Below, in pieces: positions 26,397-34,617 of a stretch of DNA of 64,000 nucleotides. Position 1 is the stretch's first letter. The number at the start of each line of letters is the position of its first letter. The DNA is from JAGWBG01 sp034421095 (GTDB taxonomy: Bacteria; Chloroflexota; Dehalococcoidia; Lucifugimonadales; JAGWBF01). The notes under the pieces were generated by a model, which ran no database searches, was not told the origin of the DNA, and saw only the letters and a program-made list of their open reading frames with translations. Position numbers and translations under genes: made by a program. The stretch covers positions 62,001-126,000 of the forward strand of contig DAOUKR010000026.1 of the NCBI GenBank assembly GCA_034421095.1, written 5' to 3'.

Positions 26397-28226
26397 CTAG
26401 CACGATGGGTCACACCACAGGTGCTCTGCCTTCAGTTGGTCTGTGAGGCCGACGGGAACATGGAAGTTCTTGATTTTGTTATTCATAAACATGCCTCGGA
26501 ATGTCCAGTAGAGGTTTATAATGGCAATGTCCTCATTCAGGAGGATATTAGTTGCCTCCATGATGAGCGCCTTTCGCTTTTCCTGATTCAACTCCCTTGC
26601 CTGCAGGTCAAATATCTCCTCAATCCTGGGGTGGCTCCAGTTGCATCGGTTGCCTGACCCGCCCTCCACGTACGCGGCGCCAAGTATGTCATGGGGCTCC
26701 ATGATCTTTTGGGAATAACCCGCGGTGTTCATGTCATAGGTGCAGCCAACAATCGCTTCGACGCCAATACCGTATTCCAGTGGCCTGACGGTGGCATCAA
26801 TGTTCAAAAACCTCTTGAGCTGGTCCGATAGCACCTCGGACATCTCGACAAACTCCGCCAGTTGGATGGCATTTATGGTGGTCTTGAAACCGTCGGGGTA
26901 GCCGGCCTCAGCCAGCAGCCTTTTGGCCTCGGCTATATCGTCGGGATGCTTCTCTCCGTCTGCCGTCTCCCTGTATCCCGGCAACTGGGACAGCTCTTCC
27001 GCGCTCAATCCGAACCAGAAACCGGGCGGGAAAGGCCCTCCCATGGTGTCCCTGCCCCTGCTGAAGATTTGAATGAAGGGCTGGCGATGTACGGCCAGAT
27101 GGAGGGCGCGCCTTACCCTTACGTCTGTGTAGGGCTCCTTATGGTGGTTCATCTGCGTCCAGAGGACCGCGACAGGGCCGGCAAAGTGCATCGTACCGTA
27201 GCCCTCCGTGACCTCTCCAAGTTTCTCGTTGTCAGTGCCGCTCAGGTTGTTGGTCGGATGGATGTGCCCCAACACCTGCTGGGACCTGAAGGCGGAAAAT
27301 ACGGTGGCATGGGGTACGATAGCGAAGTACTTCATTCCGTCCCAGTAGGGGAGTCCCTCTTTGAAATAGTCGGGATTCCTGACAAACTCAACGGAAACGT
27401 CCACTTCATGTTCCTTTATCAGGTAAGGGCCTGAACCCACGTGGTTCTTCTCCTGTTTCAGGTCAACCCCGGTCTCGATATGATGCTTGGGCAGTATCTT
27501 CATGTTCTCGTTGGCAAGAATTGGGAAGAAGGGTGCCGCCGGGAACTTGGTATTCACCTGCACGGTGTGGTCATCTATCACCTGGGAGCCAGCGTAGAAG
27601 GGTGCAATAACCCCGACCTGTGGCCTGGGCTCGTCCGGGTTCACCATATCATCAAGGCTGAACACCACGTCTGCGGCGGTAACGGGCATTCCATCGTGCC
27701 ACAGGGCATTTTCATGGAGGAAGAAGGTATAGGATAGGCCGTCATCGCTCAGCTCCCAACTTTTCGCCAGGTCCCCCCTTATATCGGTCTGGTCGTCGGT
27801 TTCGGGGTTGGACTCGACAAGCCCGTTATGCAGCGGGGCGAGCACGGCCAGGCAGTTATTGCTGGAACAGTTTGCATAGATGTTGTCAAAGGAAGCTCCG
27901 GCACCCATTTGCAATGGTGGGACACCGCCACGTTTCCCCACAATTGGGGGTACCTCAGGCGTCTGGGTGGGCTGAGGAGTGGCAGTGGGAACTGGGGTGG
28001 CCGTGGCCTGCGGAGCGTCGGGAGCAGAGGTAGCTGTGGCCTGTGGAGCCACAGGCGCGGGTGTGTCCGTAGCCTGTGGCACAGGGGTCGCAGTAGGTGG
28101 TACGGGAGTGTCCGTGGGACTTGGCGTCGGCGTCGCATCTTCTCCACATGCCGCCGCTATTATCAGGACCAGTACCAGAGCACCAAATACCGGGAGATTG
28201 CGCTTGGCTATCCAGCTACGCATCAT
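26397..28226 (-). CDS. Family 5 ABC transporter substrate-binding lipoprotein
   Basis: This is the extracytoplasmic binding protein of a peptide/nickel/oligosaccharide-type ABC importer (SBP family 5). The 609-residue precursor has a signal peptide (VLVLIIAAAC) with lipobox Cys27. A low-complexity linker of Thr, Pro, Ala and Val (about 31-95), common in Chloroflexota lipoproteins, precedes the binding domain, which has family features such as GPYLIKEHEVD and RVRRALHLAVHR. AAGGAGGT lies seven bases before the ATG. No permease or ATPase gene is adjacent, so its partners must be encoded elsewhere. The ligand cannot be told from sequence. Confidence 0.93.
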   Translation of the reverse strand: MMRSWIAKRNLPVFGALVLVLIIAAACGEDATPTPSPTDTPVPPTATPVPQATDTPAPVAPQATATSAPDAPQATATPVPTATPQPTQTPEVPPIVGKRGGVPPLQMGAGASFDNIYANCSSNNCLAVLAPLHNGLVESNPETDDQTDIRGDLAKSWELSDDGLSYTFFLHENALWHDGMPVTAADVVFSLDDMVNPDEPRPQVGVIAPFYAGSQVIDDHTVQVNTKFPAAPFFPILANENMKILPKHHIETGVDLKQEKNHVGSGPYLIKEHEVDVSVEFVRNPDYFKEGLPYWDGMKYFAIVPHATVFSAFRSQQVLGHIHPTNNLSGTDNEKLGEVTEGYGTMHFAGPVAVLWTQMNHHKEPYTDVRVRRALHLAVHRQPFIQIFSRGRDTMGGPFPPGFWFGLSAEELSQLPGYRETADGEKHPDDIAEAKRLLAEAGYPDGFKTTINAIQLAEFVEMSEVLSDQLKRFLNIDATVRPLEYGIGVEAIVGCTYDMNTAGYSQKIMEPHDILGAAYVEGGSGNRCNWSHPRIEEIFDLQARELNQEKRKALIMEATNILLNEDIAIINLYWTFRGMFMNNKIKNFHVPVGLTDQLKAEHLWCDPSC

Positions 28227-28304
28227 GGTTGCACCTCCTTAAGAGTCTCTCCAGACAGACACTCTCCGGTGGGCTTTCGGTCTGGGTGGCCTAGTATTCC
28301 CCGT

Positions 28305-28333
28305 AAACTATCATACTGTTATAATGTTGTCAA
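28305..28333 (-). promoter_or_regulatory. Candidate promoter for the lipoprotein gene
   Basis: On the minus strand a perfect -35 hexamer, TTGACA, is followed after 17 bases by TAGTTT, a weak -10. It lies about 80-110 bases upstream of the lipoprotein gene. The same AT-rich 312-base gap contains TATAAT at 28320-28325 on the plus strand, which could serve the divergent GMC gene but has no good -35. Nothing else is seen in the gap. Confidence 0.35.
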
Positions 28334-28538
28334 TAAGCCCCGCATTGATAATAATTTCACAATCCAAGTATTATATGTTTTATAAAAATATTACTTATAT
28401 CGTAACTTTCATGCAGACGAGCCGTGAGGCCGGAATAGACTTGTGGGCGCACTGGTTGAGACGGTGTGTTGACATTGAATTACGGCATGTATATCATCCT
28501 TGCCAACTGGACTTGCTCGAAATACCTGGAGGGGTGAC

Positions 28539-30086
28539 ATGAAGTACGATGCCGTTGTAATTGGGGCAGGCTCTGCGGGGTCGGTCGTTGCGACCCGGCT
28601 GACCGAGGACCCGGAGCGCTCGGTGCTCCTGCTGGAGGCAGGCCCGGATTATCCTGACTTCGAGCATCTTCCCGAGGAAGTGAAGTTCGGCTACGCCACC
28701 GCTACGGACATCATGACCAGCGACCACAACTGGCAGTTCGTCGGCAAGGCCACCGACAGGGCCGAGCCAATGATGGTCCCCAGGGGCAAGGTCACCGGCG
28801 GCTCCAGCGCCATAAACGGCCAAGTCTTTCTAAGGGGTGTACCGGAAGACTACGACTCGTGGGCCGCCTTGGGGAATGACCAGTGGAGCTTCCAGAACCT
28901 CCTCCACTACTTCCGTAAGCTGGAGTCTGATGCAGACTTTCACGACGACTTCCACAATGCCGAAGGCCCCATCATCGCCCGACGCTTCAAGCGGGAGGAG
29001 TGGCTCCCGGACCAGCAGGCCTTCTACAACGCCTGCAGGGCCGCCGGTTTCGCCGACAGCCCCGACCATAACCACCCGGACGCTACCGGTGTTGGCCCAC
29101 TCCCCTTTAACAACCCTAACGGCATCCGCTTCAGCACTGCCCTGGGCTACTTGAACCCGGCCAGGCATCGCCTCAACCTGACCATCAGGCCCAACTGCAT
29201 GGTACACCGCATTATCTTCGACGGCGGGCGCGCCACCGGCGTCGAGGTCGAGAGCCGTGGTGAGAGGTTCATTGTCGAGGGCGAAGAGATAGTCCTCAGC
29301 GCAGGGGCTATCGGCTCACCTCAGATACTGATGCTGTCGGGCGTCGGCCCTGCCGACCATCTGAGGAGTCTGGGAATCCCGGTGGTCAGAGACCTGCCGG
29401 GCGTTGGGCAGAACTTGAGGGACCATCCGATGGTCTACATGACCTGGCGCACCAAGAAGGACTATCCCCTGGACGGCATGGCTCCCAGGGTCCAGATGGC
29501 CTTGCGCTATACCGCCGAGGGTTCGGACCTTCGCAACGACATGATGGTCTTTATGAACTCTTTCGCCAGCGAACGGGTGAACCGTGGCGGAGACCGCATG
29601 GAGCCTCTGGGTGTTCGCATGATAGCCATTCTCGACTTGGCCCTTAGCTCAGGTGAGCTGCGCCTTACGTCGGCGGACCCCAACGTTCAACCTTTCCTGG
29701 ACTATCGTTACTTTGATGATCCCTTCGACAGGCAGAGGATGCGTGATTTGGTGCGCCTGTGCCTCAAGCTGGCCGAGCACGAGAACTTCAGGGACATCCT
29801 GGATGAGCGCGTAGAACCTACCGACGACGACCTGGTGTCCGACGATGCCCTGGATGATTGGATGTTGCGTGAGGCCACTACCGGCCAGCACATCTCCTGC
29901 ACCTGTAAGATGGGCCCGTCTTCAGACCCTATGGCCGTGGTTGACCAGTACGGGAAGGTACACGGCCTGAATGGGCTGCGTGTGGTGGACGCCTCCATTA
30001 TGCCCGACTGCGTCCGGGCCAACACCAACGTTACCACCATGATGATAGGCGAGCGTATAGCGGACTTCATGCGGCAAGACAGGTAG
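28539..30086 (+). CDS. GMC family FAD-dependent oxidoreductase
   Basis: This is a choline dehydrogenase/alcohol oxidase-like flavoenzyme of 515 residues. The FAD motif GAGSAG is at 9-14. Both GMC signatures are present (GGSSAINGQVFLRG and GAIGSPQILMLSGVGP). The C-terminal active-site segment has a histidine in TGQHISCTCKMG and NTNVTTMMIGER. It oxidises an alcohol or amino-alcohol; the substrate is unknown. The ATG at 28539 has GGAGGGG just upstream. No signal peptide is seen. It stands alone, with a divergent lipoprotein gene on one side and a repeat plus a luciferase-like gene on the other. Confidence 0.93.
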   Translation: MKYDAVVIGAGSAGSVVATRLTEDPERSVLLLEAGPDYPDFEHLPEEVKFGYATATDIMTSDHNWQFVGKATDRAEPMMVPRGKVTGGSSAINGQVFLRGVPEDYDSWAALGNDQWSFQNLLHYFRKLESDADFHDDFHNAEGPIIARRFKREEWLPDQQAFYNACRAAGFADSPDHNHPDATGVGPLPFNNPNGIRFSTALGYLNPARHRLNLTIRPNCMVHRIIFDGGRATGVEVESRGERFIVEGEEIVLSAGAIGSPQILMLSGVGPADHLRSLGIPVVRDLPGVGQNLRDHPMVYMTWRTKKDYPLDGMAPRVQMALRYTAEGSDLRNDMMVFMNSFASERVNRGGDRMEPLGVRMIAILDLALSSGELRLTSADPNVQPFLDYRYFDDPFDRQRMRDLVRLCLKLAEHENFRDILDERVEPTDDDLVSDDALDDWMLREATTGQHISCTCKMGPSSDPMAVVDQYGKVHGLNGLRVVDASIMPDCVRANTNVTTMMIGERIADFMRQDR

Positions 30087-30157
30087 AAGCCGATTCCCTC
30101 GATCGGCCTTGCGGAGGCCACCCACGAGGATGAAAACTCCACTGTCACAGTCGCAGT

Positions 30158-30274
30158 GTCATTCCGAATGGAGCGAAGCGGAATGGGGAATCTACAATTC
30201 TAGCCTTGCACCAGGGTAGCCTAGTCTTTAGATTCCTTCCGCCTTCGGCGGACCATAGGCGGACTCGGAATGAC
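30158..30274. repeat. Palindromic repeat with GTCATTCCGA ends
   Basis: This 117-base unit between the GMC and luciferase-like genes begins with GTCATTCCGA and ends with the exact complement TCGGAATGAC. It contains the small palindromes GGAGCGAAGC and CCGCCTTCGGCGG. It is a different repeat family from the CGTCATTCCGGCC elements. It may be a small non-autonomous element. Confidence 0.6.
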
Positions 30275-30327
30275 GGGTGGTGTGAGGTTATTTTTGTAAC
30301 GATGACGGCTAGACAAGGAGGAGCAAG

Positions 30328-31422
30328 ATGAACTTCGGCCTTTTTATGATGCCGGTACACTACCCCGGAAAGGGTCTGCCCAAGACCATCAAGGAGGACA
30401 TGAACACGGTTGTCCAGGCAGACAAGCTGGGCTTCGACGAGGCCTGGATTGGCGAGCACTTCACAATCCCCTGGGAGAACCTCCCCGCCCCGGACCTGTT
30501 CATCGCCAATGCCCTTGCCATGACCAAAAACATCAAGCTGGGCACGGGGGTAGTGCTCCTCCAACTACACGACCCCAAGATGCTGGCCCACCGCATTGCC
30601 ATGCTGGACCATCTGGGCGAGGGCCGGTTCTACTTTGGCATCGGGACCGGCGGAGTCCCAACCGAGTTCGACTTCTTTGGCGTGGCCGAGGAGGACCGCC
30701 ATGCCCGGGCCGCCGAAGTTATAGACGCCGTACTGAAAATATGGGAGTCGGAGGGCACGTTGGACTTCCGAGGGAAATTCCTCCAGGTGGCCTCTCCAAC
30801 CCCTGTCCTGCCCGAGGTCGGCCTTGGCCTCTGGCTCAAACCGTACACCAGCCCACACCCTCCCATCGCCGTGGCCGGGGTAAGCCCCAACTCCTCCACC
30901 ATCGAGTGGGCAGGGGAGCAGGGATGGATACCTCTGACAACCGACATCCTGCGACCTGAACAGGTCCCTACTCACTGGGAGGCCTACAGCCGCGGGGCTG
31001 CCAAGGCCGGAAGAACGCCCGACCGCCGGGAATGGCGGGTCTGTCTGGACATTCACGTGGCCGAGACCACCGAAGAGGCTCGTAACGACGTGCTGAATCA
31101 CGGCATGGGCCGGACCTACAATGAGTATTTCTTTCCCGTGTACAAGCTGGCCGGCATCATGGACTTCATGAAGCCTGAGGAAAGCACCCCCGATAGCGCC
31201 ATCACCGTGGAGTACCTCATGGACAACCACTGGGTGGTGGGTGACCCCGACTATTGCCTGCGGAAGATTCGGGAGGTGTACGACACCGTTGGGGGCTTCG
31301 GCACGCTGCTCCAGCTTACCCAGGACTGGGACCCGCCAGAGAAGGGCCTGAAGTCCCTTGACCTGTTCGCGAAGCACGTGGCTCCCAAGCTGCGGGACCT
31401 TTGGCCCGACCCACCTGCATAG
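30328..31422 (+). CDS. Luciferase-like monooxygenase (364 aa)
   Basis: This is a TIM-barrel flavin-dependent oxidoreductase of the bacterial luciferase superfamily. Family blocks are MNFGLFMMPVHYPG, the histidine-containing WIGEHFTIP, KLGTGVVLLQLHDP and GRFYFGIGTGG. FMN with a reductase, or F420, could be the cofactor; sequence does not settle which. AGGAGG lies six bases before the ATG. The next gene, on the opposite strand, is another superfamily member of different sequence, so the pair is convergent rather than an operon. Confidence 0.9.
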   Translation: MNFGLFMMPVHYPGKGLPKTIKEDMNTVVQADKLGFDEAWIGEHFTIPWENLPAPDLFIANALAMTKNIKLGTGVVLLQLHDPKMLAHRIAMLDHLGEGRFYFGIGTGGVPTEFDFFGVAEEDRHARAAEVIDAVLKIWESEGTLDFRGKFLQVASPTPVLPEVGLGLWLKPYTSPHPPIAVAGVSPNSSTIEWAGEQGWIPLTTDILRPEQVPTHWEAYSRGAAKAGRTPDRREWRVCLDIHVAETTEEARNDVLNHGMGRTYNEYFFPVYKLAGIMDFMKPEESTPDSAITVEYLMDNHWVVGDPDYCLRKIREVYDTVGGFGTLLQLTQDWDPPEKGLKSLDLFAKHVAPKLRDLWPDPPA

Positions 31423-31444
31423 GCCAGAGGGAACGAGCTAGGCC

Positions 31445-32635
31445 CTAGTCAGCTGCCACCGGGGACTTCACCTGATTCTTGAACGCCGGCATGACCTCTT
31501 TGCCGAACCACTCCAGCTGCTCCAGGGTGACATTGAGTGGCGTACCCATATTCGCGCACTGCATGTTCACCTCTTGCATGCCGGGGTATCTCTCTTGTAT
31601 GGCCATCAGCTTCTCGATGATTAGCTCCGGAGGCCCACACAGCCAGGAGCCTGCCTTTACGCTTTCCTCAAGTGTGGGCAGACCGGCATGGGGAGCTCTC
31701 CTGGGATCGCCCAGGGCGTCAATCTGCTCGTCGGTGAGCCCCCTCACGAACCCCAGGGGGCCGAACATCTTCATGTGTTCCTCGAAAATCTTCTTCGCGT
31801 CCGCTATGGCCTTCTCTTCCGTATCCGCAATCTGGAAAGAGTACCCGATAATGAGGTCCGTGCCCAACTCGGTCTCTCGACCAGCTCTGGCCAGCGTGTC
31901 CCGCCAGGCCGTGACCACCCTGTCGGCCGCTCCACCGGCGGCTGCCCCACCCCCAATCATGCCTTTGATGCCATGCTTCACCATGAAGTCCAGGGCGCGT
32001 TGACTGGCGCTGACTACAGGTTGCCAGCACTCTACCGGACGGTTGCGTGGGCGGGGCACCAGGGTAATGTTCTCCAACTCATAACCCCTGTAGGGGACCC
32101 TGGGCGGGATGTCGTAGTACTTGCCGTGATGGGAGAAGGAGCGCTCGTTGAAAGCCTTGAGAATGACCTCCACCTGCTCCTCGAACATCTCCCGGTTGGC
32201 GTCCTGGTCCAGTATGGGAGCGCCAAAGGTCTCAACCTCTCGTGAGTGGTATCCCCGCCCGACGCCGAATATGACCCTTCCTCCGGTGAGGATGTCGGCG
32301 GTGGCGAAGTCCTCAGCCAGGCGCAGGGGATGCCACATTGGGGATATGTTGAAGCCGGACCCGAACTTGAGATTCTTGGTGAGATGCGCCAGGTGGACGT
32401 AAAGCATGAGGAGATTGGGTATGCACTCATACCCCTCCCGTTGAAAGTGGTGCTCGGCAGTCCAGAAGGTCTCATAGCCCAGTCGGTCCATTAGCGTAGC
32501 CATAGCTTCGCACTTATCGAAGACGGAGGCCAGAAGCTCGTCGGAGAGCCACCGGTCGTTCGCTGGAGTGCCCTCAAGCCCTATATTGTCAAAATCCACG
32601 TGCCCCGCGTACAGGGAGCCGAATTTCGTTATCAT
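31445..32635 (-). CDS. Luciferase-like monooxygenase (396 aa)
   Basis: This second superfamily member, of a different subgroup, has 396 residues. Visible blocks are TFWTAEHHFQREGY, LKFGSGFNISPMWHPLRLAED, GRVIFGVGRGYHSREVETFG and a Gly/Ala-rich insert (GGGAAAGGAAD, near residue 230) that may form a mobile loop. The C-terminal LCGPPELIIEKL segment is typical. AGGAG precedes the ATG. Its stop is 22 bases from the convergent stop of the preceding gene. It is probably a flavin-dependent oxygenase of organic acids or hydrocarbons; the substrate is unknown. Confidence 0.9.
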   Translation of the reverse strand: MITKFGSLYAGHVDFDNIGLEGTPANDRWLSDELLASVFDKCEAMATLMDRLGYETFWTAEHHFQREGYECIPNLLMLYVHLAHLTKNLKFGSGFNISPMWHPLRLAEDFATADILTGGRVIFGVGRGYHSREVETFGAPILDQDANREMFEEQVEVILKAFNERSFSHHGKYYDIPPRVPYRGYELENITLVPRPRNRPVECWQPVVSASQRALDFMVKHGIKGMIGGGAAAGGAADRVVTAWRDTLARAGRETELGTDLIIGYSFQIADTEEKAIADAKKIFEEHMKMFGPLGFVRGLTDEQIDALGDPRRAPHAGLPTLEESVKAGSWLCGPPELIIEKLMAIQERYPGMQEVNMQCANMGTPLNVTLEQLEWFGKEVMPAFKNQVKSPVAAD

Positions 32636-33098
32636 CCTGAAACTCCTCTATCCAATGGTGATGGGATTCCCAGAGCCAGTATGGAACCATTGTAGCCCGG
32701 TGGGAATCGTTGTCAACCCTGAACCTTCGCCCAGCGGGTATCGTCCTTCCCCATACCCCCTCGTGGGGAAAGCGATAGTTGGTTATGAAGGGTCTTTTGG
32801 AACCCTTTATAACCTTTGGGCTGGGTGCGCCACAATAACAACGGAGAATTGTGATTGACTTATTTGTATGGGATGAGCTGACATATTGTTTGATACATAA
32901 GAAAATATAATGTGTAGACATAGTAATAATATTAGTATATACTAAACATGCTAAAAATAGGTTGCTTTGGCTGATGGACGACTCTTGCGTGAGGAGAAAG
33001 CGAATGGCCGCCCATTTGGGAGAGGACAGCTTTATCCGGACAATCTACAAGCTCCACGGTAGCCCTGCAGAACACGTGCAAATATAGGCTGCAATAGC
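32636..33098. other. 463-base intergenic stretch, AT-rich centre
   Basis: This gap separates the luciferase-like gene from the sucrase/ferredoxin-like gene. Positions 32860-32960 are markedly AT-rich (ATATAATGTGTAGACATAG and TATATACTAAACATGC), as expected of a promoter region. The only coding candidate is a 37-codon frame at 32973-33086. I see no RNA gene. Confidence 0.5.
32973..33086 (+). CDS. Very small possible ORF (37 aa)
   Basis: The frame encodes a short basic-start peptide (MDDSCVRRKRMAAHLGED) and ends 12 bases before the next open frame. GAGGAG lies before the internal ATG at 33003, which would give 27 residues. It could be a leader peptide, a degenerate 5' part of the next gene or chance. 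There is no recognisable domain. Confidence 0.2.
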
Positions 33099-34159
33099 AT
33101 GGCAATGTCAGAGGGGCCAGAGATGAATAACCGGATGCAGATGTGCTCGCTTGTCACAAGGGACCGAGGGGAGGATCCCGTAGGTCATGCCGTCCCGTAT
33201 GACCGCATAATCATAACGGAACTGCCCAAGCCCTGGCCGCGCCTTGCTACCAATGGGAGCGGCGCTTCCCAAGCACTGCGCGATTTGGTCAATCACTTTC
33301 AGGCTCTTAGGAAGACGGCCCATCAGGAAGAGGGCGAAGCAGGGGTTAAAGCCCGAGGGCTTAACGTCCGCCTAATTTATCTTGCGCCCGATTCCGAATA
33401 TTCTTTGCATGGTCAAAGGCGAGTCTTTCAACTCACACGCCCCAAAGAACCCTTCAGCACCTATTGCAAAGAGGAGTACCAGGTGCCGGAAGCGGAGGTG
33501 GCCGACCTGCTGGAAGCGTTGCTCTACGAAAAGACATCCCACCGGTGGCGAGGGGCATTGGCCCAGGACGTCACCAGATTCCGAGACCTGTTTGTATGCA
33601 CTCACGGCAGTGTGGACACTTGCTGTGCGACCTTCGGCTATCCTCTATACCGGGAGTTGAGGGGCCTCGCTAACTACGGCGCGGGAAATCTGAGGGTTTG
33701 GCAAGCGACCCATTTTCAATTTCACCGCTTTGCACCGCTTGTCCTGGACCTGCCGGAATTCAGGTGCTGGGGGGCGTTGACTTGGACCATGCCAAGGCGT
33801 TGGCGCTCCGAGACAGGCCCCCCAATGAACTGCGAAATTGCTACATTGGCTGGGCAGGTGTGGAGCAAGGCTACGTACAGGCCGCGGAACGCGAGGCGCT
33901 GGCACGGGAGGGTTGGGACTGGACTACTTACCTCAAATCGGGCCGAATCACGGAGATGGATGAAGTGGAGGAATGGGCTCAGGTCCATATAGATTTCCTC
34001 TCAACAGATGGGCGCATCGCTGGCAGCTACCTGGCTACCGTGGAAGTTATCGAGCACGTTGATGGCTTGGTGGGATGCCTCTCCCTCGGTCAGACCCGGG
34101 ACACGGCCCAATACCGCGTCTCCCGACTCAAGCGAAGCATCTCCACGTTTCCCTCATAA
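33099..34159 (+). pseudogene. Sucrase/ferredoxin-like protein, split by a -1 frameshift
   Basis: Two overlapping frames together encode one sucrase/ferredoxin-like (COG4759 type, thioredoxin-fold) protein of about 353 residues. Frame one (33099 to ~33770) carries MCSLVTRDRGEDPVGHA and the cysteine-rich core FVCTHGSVDTCCATFGYPLY, then HRFAPLVLDLPEFRCWG. The expected continuation GGVDLDHAKALALRDRP is read in the -1 frame, which stays open to 34159. The switch point is a run of six G (33769-33774). A lost G, a base-calling error or frameshifting would explain this. Frame one itself runs on to 33992 with unrelated, arginine-rich sequence. ATGs at 33099 and 33123 are both possible starts. These proteins may hold a [2Fe-2S] cluster; their role is unknown. 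Confidence 0.75.
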
Positions 34160-34441
34160 GCCGTCTACTCGGCGGGCTCAAGGGCCGTCCTGTCAAGCGG
34201 CGGCGCGCTCGTGGAATCTATCATAGATTCAGTGGACCGGTTCTACTCAGAGAACTTGGTCTTTGGCTCCACTCCCCCCTCTCTCGGTCCCAACCACCGA
34301 TTAGTTTATCTAAATCCGTCATTCTATCCGTCACTCCAGCTCTCACATCGTCATCCCGGGCATCTACAGGAACGACAGGGTGTTTGGTTTGGCAATTCAC
34401 TAATGTCTCTGCAAAAGACCGTGTCGGGGTCGGGATGCAGG
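34160..34441. other. Intergenic stretch upstream of the nusA promoter; no rimP
   Basis: Most of the 458-base gap before nusA lies here. rimP, usually directly upstream of nusA, is absent from this position. I see no convincing coding frame, tRNA or repeat of the main families. A short CGTCATCCCGG-like fragment occurs at 34349. Confidence 0.5.
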
Positions 34442-34470
34442 TTGCAACTCAGTTAGACGGGTGGTATACT
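34442..34470 (+). promoter_or_regulatory. Strong sigma-70-like promoter of the nusA operon
   Basis: TTGCAA and TATACT are separated by exactly 17 bases. Transcription should begin near 34477, about 140 bases before the nusA start codon. This is the best promoter match that I found in the window. Confidence 0.65.
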
Positions 34471-34483
34471 ACGGGTGTCCATT

Positions 34484-34523
34484 CCTTCGGTCTGAAGGCC
34501 CCGATACTTCGGGGCTTCTTGTT
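34484..34523 (+). terminator. Leader attenuator: mutually exclusive hairpins before nusA
   Basis: Just after the predicted start of the transcript, CCTTC (34484-34488) can pair with GAAGG (34494-34498). The same GAAG can instead pair with CTTC (34515-34518) to extend the stem CCCCGA-TACT-TCGGGG (34499-34514) with one bulged G. A T-rich tail (TTGTT) follows. This is the layout of an anti-terminator/terminator pair. NusA autocontrol is plausible because the E. coli nusA operon is also controlled by termination in its leader, but here it is inference. Confidence 0.45.
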
Positions 34524-34617
34524 AAAAAGAAGGCAGGCGAGTCGGGAGAAGTGAATATCGGTAGACCCGTCTAGGGAAACGTAGAGGCCAAAACCCTCAA
34601 TTGGAGTAGGAGACGCT

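Noticed and set aside
27940..28140. Low-complexity repeat region
   Set aside because: It encodes the Thr/Pro-rich linker of the lipoprotein. It is not an intergenic repeat.
33770..33992. C-terminal part of the first frame of the sucrase/ferredoxin-like gene as a real alternative end
   Set aside because: Its translation is arginine- and tryptophan-rich and unlike the family, while the -1 frame continues the expected sequence.
34211..34456. Open frame (81 codons) before nusA as a candidate rimP remnant
   Set aside because: The translation has no similarity to RimP that I can see and the frame has no ribosome-binding site.
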